From: Coemansia sp. RSA 922
Taxonomy: Eukaryota; Kickxellomycota; Kickxellomycetes; Kickxellales; Kickxellaceae
Length of the DNA: 11,311 bases
Assembly: GCA_027577415.1 (NCBI GenBank)
Contig: JANBQS010000842.1
Location: forward strand, 1-11,311
Direction of reading: 5' to 3'
Under the pieces are notes generated by a model, which was given only the letters and a program-made list of their open reading frames with translations, was not told the DNA's origin and did no database searches. The first letter of the stretch is position 1; the number at the start of each line of letters is the position of its first letter. A program made the position numbers and the translations under genes. Positions 6,602-11,311 of the stretch are shown piece after piece.

Positions 6602-7696
6602 ATGGATCTTGACGCAGCGCGTGGCAAGATATCTGAAGTTGACCGCAGACTTGTAGAGCTACTCAACGAGCGCGCTCGCTTGTCGCTCAGTGTTGGTGCC
6701 GCCAAGCGAGAGTCACTCAAGGAGCAAGGTGCCACTGGCGAGCCCGAGGTCTATGTGCCAGCACAAGAGAAGCGAGTCTTTGAAAAAGTTCGCGGTCTCA
6801 ACCAGGGCCCACTCTCTGGAGAATCCGTATGTGCAATTTACCGCGAGATCATGTCTGCGTCCATCTCTTTGCAGTCCGACGTCTCGGTCGGCTACCTCGG
6901 ACCGCCTGGCACGTTCTCACACCAAGCAGCTATGAAGCGCTTTGGCGACAGCCTTGCCTACGTGCCATACCCAAAGATTGAGGATGTCATTGCCGCCGCA
7001 GCAAAGGAGGAGATTACCTATGGCATGGTCCCTATTGAAAACTCGACCTTTGGCGCGGTCGTGCAAACCCTCGATGCCTTTGTCGACCAGCCACGCGTGA
7101 GAATCCGCGCCGAGGTGTACCTGCCTGTCACTCAGTCACTCTTGTCTCGGTACCAGTTGTCTGCGATTCGCAAGGTCTACTCGCACCCACAGGCCTTTGG
7201 CCAGAGTCGCCAATGGCTTGACCAGAACTTGCCCAACGCCTCACGCATCGAGGTCTCGTCGACAGCAAAGGCTGCAGAGTTGGCTGCTGCAGAGACCTAC
7301 ACGGCAGCAGTCTCGAGCGAGGTTTGTGCCTCAATGTATCACTTGGATGTTGTGGCCAAGGATATTACGTCGACCAAGGACAATACTACGCGCTTCTTTG
7401 TCTTGGGCCAGTCGTCAGACCTCCCCACTGGTGACGACAAGTCTCTGCTAATGTTCACTGTCGACCATAGACTTCCTGGCGCCCTATGCAGTGCCTTGGA
7501 CGTCTTTGCAAAGTACAAGATCAACCAAACCGCCATCAACTCGCGTCCTTCTCGCCAGCGCCAATGGCACTACATGTTCTTTGTCGAGATTATTGGCCAT
7601 GAGCTGGACGACAATGTAGCTCGCGCACTGGAGGATATCAAGTCGTACTGCCTCGATTTGGTCGTACTTGGATCATATCCTCGCCAGTCGTACTAG
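6602..7696 (+). CDS. pheA: Bifunctional chorismate mutase-prephenate dehydratase, P-protein (364 aa)
   Basis: It should convert chorismate to prephenate and then to phenylpyruvate, the last steps before phenylalanine. Residues 1-91 are an AroQ chorismate mutase: by E. coli numbering, R11, R28, K39, E52, S84 and Q88 correspond to R7, R24, K35, E56, S87 and Q91, but R51 is replaced by Gln55. Residues 95-268 are prephenate dehydratase, opening with VGYLGPPGTFSHQAA (96-110), with PIENS (144-148) and the catalytic TRF motif (263-265). Residues 280-362 form an ACT domain that would sense phenylalanine, with GALC (293-296) and NSRP (313-316) in place of the usual ESRP. Length and domain order match bacterial PheA. 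Baker's yeast instead has separate Aro7 and Pha2. No intron or targeting peptide is seen. A T11 run (7789-7799) lies between it and the convergent MRG15 gene. Confidence 0.92.
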   Translation: MDLDAARGKISEVDRRLVELLNERARLSLSVGAAKRESLKEQGATGEPEVYVPAQEKRVFEKVRGLNQGPLSGESVCAIYREIMSASISLQSDVSVGYLGPPGTFSHQAAMKRFGDSLAYVPYPKIEDVIAAAAKEEITYGMVPIENSTFGAVVQTLDAFVDQPRVRIRAEVYLPVTQSLLSRYQLSAIRKVYSHPQAFGQSRQWLDQNLPNASRIEVSSTAKAAELAAAETYTAAVSSEVCASMYHLDVVAKDITSTKDNTTRFFVLGQSSDLPTGDDKSLLMFTVDHRLPGALCSALDVFAKYKINQTAINSRPSRQRQWHYMFFVEIIGHELDDNVARALEDIKSYCLDLVVLGSYPRQSY

Positions 7697-7801
7697 AGAA
7701 ATGACAGTGAAACTTTTACAAATACTACTTAACCACGTATTAAGATGAGATAATTGAAGACACTATTGCTTGACGAGGCAGTGCCAACTTTTTTTTTTTG
7801 C

Positions 7802-8809
7802 CTATGAAGCCTTGGCAATAGCCACGTACGCGGGACTGGCGCTATCGTACTCCTCGGCAAACAGTGTCTTCATAAACCGATGCATGTACTTGAGAATCTC
7901 GCCCAAGTTCTCTCTCAGCAGCTGCACTGCATCGTCGTCCATATTGGTGTGAGCAATGAGGTTAGGCAACTGCACAAACAGTCTGAGCAAGTGTTCGGCA
8001 CCGTAAACATCCGACGGCACTTTATCGGGGAATCTTTCGCGGATTTGCTGGTACTGATAGCGCTCAAACCGATACAGCAACACATTGCCCAGAGCCTTGT
8101 CAAAGTACATCTTTAGGCCCTCAATAATCTCGTCAACAACCTCGTCGTCTCTTCTGCCGGGTCTACGCCGATCCTTGGACGCGCGTCGATACTCCTTATA
8201 CTGCTCCAACAAGTGAGCTACAGTTGGCGTTCTCGGCAACGGCACCAGCAATCTGTCCTTTGTAACACGCTCCCAATCATCGATGAGCTGGGTCTTGAGC
8301 GCATTAGGAATAGGCATCTTGACATCGGGAGCCTTTGCTGAACTCATAAACGCCTGTGCGGTGACCAAAGAAGCTAGGTCCTCCTCACGGACCTTTTCCA
8401 CAGACGATTCCCGCGCACGCTTACGACTCTTTTGCAATTCGCTCTCACTATCGACACGCTGCTGTGTAGGTGTTGTTGGTGTGTGTTTGGACGCAACCAC
8501 GATAGTCTTTTTCTTGGACGCCTGTAGTGCTGCTTGCTTTAGGGCTTTTTGTCTGGCTAGGTTTTCGTCGTTGAATTTCAAGGCCCGCGACTCGTCTACC
8601 CATTCGTCCCACGTCTGCTTCCAGCCTTTGTAATGAACAAAGTAGTGGGGACCTGGGTCTGGAGCGTCTGGGTCTGTGCCGTCTCGCAGTTCTGTTTTGA
8701 CGACTTTGGCCTCATATAGTAGAGGTCCATGGAAGCAAAGAATGCGCTCATTGGGTTTGAATAGCAACGTCATGCCGGAGCTACCGGAGGCTGCGGCCTT
8801 GTCTGTCAT
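7802..8809 (-). CDS. EAF3: MRG15/Eaf3/Alp13 family chromo-barrel and MRG domain protein (335 aa)
   Basis: This nuclear protein reads methylated H3K36 and is shared by the NuA4/TIP60 acetyltransferase and Rpd3S/Sin3-type deacetylase complexes. The N-terminal chromo-barrel (about 15-80) includes ERILCFHGPLLYEAKV (21-36) and HYKGWKQTWDEWVDESRAL (59-77). The aromatic cage of human MRG15 appears complete, with His27, Tyr32, Tyr60, Trp63 and Trp67. A basic, Ser/Thr-rich linker with KSRKRARE (127-134) as a likely nuclear localisation signal joins it to the MRG domain (about 165-330), which opens with IPNALKTQLIDDWERVTK (167-184). Length equals S. pombe Alp13 closely and is shorter than yeast Eaf3. 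Met13 is an alternative start that would leave the chromo-barrel intact. Confidence 0.93.
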   Translation of the reverse strand: MTDKAAASGSSGMTLLFKPNERILCFHGPLLYEAKVVKTELRDGTDPDAPDPGPHYFVHYKGWKQTWDEWVDESRALKFNDENLARQKALKQAALQASKKKTIVVASKHTPTTPTQQRVDSESELQKSRKRARESSVEKVREEDLASLVTAQAFMSSAKAPDVKMPIPNALKTQLIDDWERVTKDRLLVPLPRTPTVAHLLEQYKEYRRASKDRRRPGRRDDEVVDEIIEGLKMYFDKALGNVLLYRFERYQYQQIRERFPDKVPSDVYGAEHLLRLFVQLPNLIAHTNMDDDAVQLLRENLGEILKYMHRFMKTLFAEEYDSASPAYVAIAKAS

Positions 8810-8941
8810 TACGAACGCGCTAGATTTTGAATAAGAAAAAGAAAAGGGTAAATTAAGGAATGGAAATTGAAAAATGCAGAAAGAAAAGTGATTTATTTAC
8901 GAAGCAAGCTGAGCCATCACAGGCAATAATCTGATTTGAGC

Positions 8942-8961
8942 ACCCCCAATAATGTGGGGGT
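8942..8961. other. Perfect 7-bp inverted repeat (hairpin) upstream of MRG15
   Basis: ACCCCCA and TGGGGGT flank a 6-nt loop, about 130 bp upstream of the MRG15 start. The surrounding 8810-9093 interval is intergenic and holds no convincing gene. The right arm, with AATAAT before GTGGGG, fits the yeast Mig1/CreA-type consensus, an A/T-rich flank followed by SYGGGG. A regulatory site is possible, but function is unknown. Confidence 0.6.
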
Positions 8962-9093
8962 TAATTCAGCAAGTATCTTATGTTCATCTTGTCAACGGGT
9001 CGACATATAATCACCGACTCTCCAAACTTGAAGGTAGAGCTATCATTTTTAGTCCTGCACCGCCGTCGTCGCTTCTCTTGGCCATTCTTAAAC

Positions 9094-9372
9094 TCATGCA
9101 TCCAGCCTCTTATTTAGTCTCGGGGCTGATTCGCAGTGTCTCGAGCTGGCGACTGTGCTGCTGGTGTTAAATCCCCCATCCGTGGTCTGCGGTTGTGCGC
9201 TTTGCATTCTGTTTTCCATTTGATCTTGATATCTCTGTGCAACAAACCAGTTAAATACTAAGGAAGAGTTCACACGAAGACACCTGGCCAACCCAATGAT
9301 CTGCGATGCGGGTACGTCGTTGCTATGTCTGTAAACTCGCTCTAATAAGTCAGCTGGACTACTATTAGCCAT
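9094..9372 (-). CDS. Small homeodomain-like protein (92 aa as single exon)
   Basis: Residues 7-51 fit homeodomain positions 13-57 without gaps. Leu10 falls at position 16, Tyr14 at aromatic position 20, Val34 at 40, Val39 at 45, and Trp42-Phe43 at the invariant W48-F49, with Arg47 at 53. Position 51, almost always Asn and the main DNA contact, is Ala45. The basic N-terminal arm is missing from this reading frame, and a stop lies four codons upstream of the ATG. The sequence just before it on the minus strand ends in TCTCATAGACATCAG, a possible 3' splice site, so an upstream exon might supply the arm. One candidate starts at the ATG at 9534 (minus). The C-terminal 40 residues are polar and unrecognised. 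It could be a homeodomain regulator, a co-factor that does not contact DNA, or a decaying gene. Confidence 0.55.
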   Translation of the reverse strand: MANSSPADLLERVYRHSNDVPASQIIGLARCLRVNSSLVFNWFVAQRYQDQMENRMQSAQPQTTDGGFNTSSTVASSRHCESAPRLNKRLDA

Positions 9373-9671
9373 ACCTGATGTCTATGAGAATAATAATTGA
9401 ATAGGCACTATACCACTTTGTCGCGTGTCGCTTTAATAGAGCAAATGTAAAAGAAATCGGGAATTACGACGCCACTCGTCGGCTTGGGGTTTAAATAGTC
9501 GGAATGTTACCAGCCCATCCTTTTCTCTTGACATAGCGAGCATTAAATAAGCGCTGATATCAGCTATCTAAACGTGTCTTTAATCAAGCAGCTCTATCAG
9601 TGGTTGCAAGATTTTGGCCGATAAAAAGAATATTCGTGTTGGTAATAAATTCAAAATAGCGATAATTATAA

Positions 9672-10268
9672 CTAGAGCTTGGAAAGACCCCTGAACGAAG
9701 GCGAGAGATCGACGATAACCGGGCTGATAGGAGCCTCTTCGCAGTCCTGAAGCGCGACACCATTCTCCCACACCAGAACAACAAAATTAACGCGCTGTCC
9801 AATAGTGACCATGGGGCTATGCCACGAGTTTGCTTTATAGTTGATACCCTGCGTGGAGCTAGCAGCAAAGGCGCGGATAGTATTCAAGTCGGGCTTGTCA
9901 TCTGAGCCGTTCTCAGCGACTATGACCAAGTAGCACGGTTCGTCGGGGTTGGAGTTGCGCACGCCGTGTTGGAAAATAGGCATAAAGACCTGGGAGCTGT
10001 ACGGATGGCGCTCAAGTAGCTTGACTTCAAAGCGACCACCAACTGTTGGTCGAGGTGCTGAGCTGAAGATACACATATTGGGACGAGCGTTCTGTAGGGC
10101 TGGGCCTGTTGTTTCGCGCAAATTCTCCAGCTTGGCTACGTAGTTGACGCGCTTGGCTGTGCCCTGGTTGGCGAGTACAACGTTCTTGTTGCCCTCGAGT
10201 TGAATGACATCGCCGTATGGCTGAAACGACTCGATGGTCAGTGGCTCAATTGTGATCTGACGGGTCAT
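9672..10268 (-). CDS. DAL3: Ureidoglycolate lyase, AllA/Dal3 family (198 aa)
   Basis: It should split ureidoglycolate into glyoxylate and urea (EC 4.3.2.3), the last step of allantoin degradation after allantoicase, allowing purines to serve as a nitrogen source. The cupin-like fold shows the family landmarks in order: EPLTIESFQPYGDVI (8-22), NQGTAKR (34-40), LERHPYSSQVFMP (85-97), INYKANSWHSP (142-152) and QDCEE (174-178). The length equals that of yeast Dal3 (195 aa) within a few residues and exceeds E. coli AllA (160). No peroxisomal targeting signal is seen: the C-terminus is GLSKL, close to but not the SKL tripeptide in the wrong place, because SKL is in fact the last three residues and would read as a type 1 peroxisomal signal. 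Two GATAA cores lie upstream. No other allantoin genes are in the window. Confidence 0.9.
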   Translation of the reverse strand: MTRQITIEPLTIESFQPYGDVIQLEGNKNVVLANQGTAKRVNYVAKLENLRETTGPALQNARPNMCIFSSAPRPTVGGRFEVKLLERHPYSSQVFMPIFQHGVRNSNPDEPCYLVIVAENGSDDKPDLNTIRAFAASSTQGINYKANSWHSPMVTIGQRVNFVVLVWENGVALQDCEEAPISPVIVDLSPSFRGLSKL

Positions 10269-10371
10269 ACTTTATTGCTGGTTGTGTGTGGGCTTTTGCG
10301 CAAAATAGCGGGTGCAGCAGTTGACGAGTGTATAGGAAGCGTCTAAGCAATATGAGGAAGGTAATAGAGAG

Positions 10372-10423
10372 GATAAACTGAGAATAGCTAAAGAGAGAGA
10401 GATGAAGTCCACAGTATAGATAA
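10372..10423 (+). promoter_or_regulatory. Pair of GATAA cores upstream of ureidoglycolate lyase
   Basis: GATAA occurs at 10372-10376 and 10419-10423, about 105 and 150 bp upstream of the ureidoglycolate lyase ATG, in the same orientation and 47 bp apart. Fungal allantoin genes are typically under nitrogen catabolite control by GATA factors (Gln3/AreA/Nit2). The motif is short, so chance occurrence is quite possible. Confidence 0.4.
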
Positions 10424-10710
10424 CGCCTGCAAAAAAGGCGGTCAGGCGGCGGGAAGCACAAAGCGCAAATAAATGCTGCCAAACAGCGCACATTAAATTG
10501 GCCGGTATTCGGCGAGTGAGCGACGAGTGTGCTTGCAGTATGACCACATTTGGTAAAGCAGAGAATATCGTGGGCAAAAGTGCGGCGAATACAAAAGCTA
10601 TTCCGCCGCTAGACTGCAGTCCACTTGTCTGATGAGATCAAGTCCGCATGTCGCTCTCTGGTCTACTGCTGCCAAGTCAGATACGGGCATGTCGATAGTG
10701 CACAAGTTGA

Positions 10711-10761
10711 CTATTGTGCCTGAGAGTCAGTCTATTGCGCCTGAGAGTCAGTCTATTGCGC
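10711..10761. repeat. 21-bp tandem repeat, 2.4 copies
   Basis: The unit CTATTGCGCCTGAGAGTCAGT is present at 10711-10731 (one T for C), again at 10732-10752, and as the first nine bases at 10753-10761. Each unit contains GAGTCAGT, whose complement ACTGACTC includes the TGACTC core of bZIP sites. It is in the gene-poor right end of the window. Confidence 0.9.
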
Positions 10762-11143
10762 ATGTGCGTATCTGGAAAGACCCTTAGCAGGGACAGAGGG
10801 AAATAATAAGCGCAAAGCAATGCGCAGCCATAAAGGAGCGTCCATGAATGCCACCGGGTAGCTTCGTGCTGCGCCGGAAGCAATGAGCGCCCACTCCCCC
10901 TCATGTCTTCCGTGAGTCATTGTCTTGAGAGAGGGAAGTATGCTCCTCCTTTGCCCAGGCATTATAGCGGCAAAGCCATGCAAGCCACAGGCCAAGCGAT
11001 TGCCGCAGAGCGGTATTGTCTAGAAGTGTCTGCCAGCGCTGCTCAACTGAAAGTAAAAAGGATGGAGCGTAGTCTGCGTCTGCGCAGACACATATTGCGC
11101 AGCCCAGGTGGTGACATGAGACGTGGGGAACTCCTCGAATTAA

Positions 11144-11243
11144 CACATGTGATGCGCGTGGGCACGCTCACGTCAGAAAAAAAAGAGCCAATCAGCAACG
11201 GCCGCGACACAGGTGGGAACACGTGAATTAAAGTGCAGCCAAT
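11144..11243 (+). promoter_or_regulatory. Cluster of E-box, CRE-like and CCAAT sites (putative promoter of an off-window gene)
   Basis: Within 100 bp lie the palindrome CACATGTG (11144-11151), the CRE-like TCACGTCA (11168-11175), CCAAT (11188-11192), the E-box CACGTG (11220-11225) and a second CCAAT (11239-11243), both CCAAT boxes on the plus strand. Such a cluster suggests a promoter. The ATG at 11299 begins a frame too short to judge before the window ends. Confidence 0.4.
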
Positions 11244-11311
11244 GAGGTGCCAGCGGAATCTATTTTTGCAAAGAAAATTTGTCCCCACCCCCCAAACGAT
11301 GGTAAAAGAGA

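Larger units (their letters stand above)
10269..11311. other. About 1 kb without a convincing gene
   Basis: Open frames of up to 107 codons exist here (for example 10903-11226, plus), but none shows a recognisable domain, and the longest overlaps frames of similar size on the other strand. I see no tRNA or rRNA motifs. The left 300 bp should be the ureidoglycolate lyase promoter. The middle has a 21-bp tandem repeat, and the right end a cluster of palindromic sites. TGCGCA occurs five times across the interval, at 10297, 10757, 10821, 11081 and 11096. Confidence 0.6.

Noticed and set aside
8283..8633. 116-codon plus-strand frame
   Set aside because: It lies wholly antisense to the clearly conserved MRG15 gene and has no recognisable motif.
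8952..9170. 72-codon plus-strand frame
   Set aside because: It overlaps the homeodomain-like gene antisense and begins inside the hairpin; composition looks random.
10272..10577. 101-codon minus-strand frame upstream of ureidoglycolate lyase
   Set aside because: It is a Leu/Ser-rich frame in what should be the promoter and is out of frame with the enzyme.
10903..11226. 107-codon plus-strand open frame
   Set aside because: No recognisable domain or secondary-structure pattern, it overlaps frames of similar size on the other strand, and it covers the cluster of promoter-like sites.
1..11311. CRISPR array, tRNA or rRNA genes, or a bacterial-type operon
   Set aside because: No spaced repeats, no T-loop type motifs and no rRNA-like stretches were seen, and neighbouring genes are unrelated and often on opposite strands.

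Overview
The window looks like a stretch of a fungal nuclear chromosome. It is gene-dense: about ten protein genes on both strands, none of the conserved ones clearly interrupted by an intron. Several are eukaryote-specific, namely a SOSS-B type single-strand DNA-binding protein, an RNA polymerase I core-factor subunit of the Rrn7/TAF1B family, ER membrane complex subunit EMC8/9 and an MRG15/Eaf3 chromo-barrel protein. A bifunctional chorismate mutase-prephenate dehydratase and a ureidoglycolate lyase fit a fungus making its own phenylalanine and salvaging nitrogen from purines. Baker's yeast lacks EMC8/9 and SOSS-B, so this is not a close Saccharomyces relative. Scarce introns plus these retained genes would suit an early-diverging lineage such as Kickxellomycotina, but that placement is a guess.

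Layout, left to right. A Rossmann-fold NAD(P)-binding protein (137-988, +) is followed by a short stand-alone mariner-type DNA-binding protein (1122-1520, +), preceded by a 13-bp tandem duplication and a TTTC microsatellite. A multi-pass membrane protein with a possible degenerate J-like region (1657-2871, -) shares a divergent promoter with the SOSS-B homologue (3146-3565, +), which converges within 22 bp on the Rrn7 homologue (3588-5621, -). Rrn7 shares a divergent promoter with EMC8/9 (5814-6437, +). The P-protein gene (6602-7696, +) has a Gcn4-type site upstream and converges on the MRG15 gene (7802-8809, -). A small homeodomain-like gene (9094-9372, -) and ureidoglycolate lyase (9672-10268, -) follow. 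The last 1 kb holds no convincing gene, but it contains two GATAA cores, a 21-bp tandem repeat and a cluster of E-box, CRE-like and CCAAT sites that may be the promoter of a gene beyond the right edge.

The genes are mostly unrelated housekeeping functions, and no operon-like logic joins them. I see no evidence for a new multi-gene system. The points most worth a second look are the fused bacterial-style P-protein with a substituted active-site arginine, the homeodomain-like protein without the invariant Asn51, the lone mariner DNA-binding domain, the J-like membrane protein without an HPD motif, and the SOSS-B homologue with two of four ssDNA-contacting aromatics replaced.
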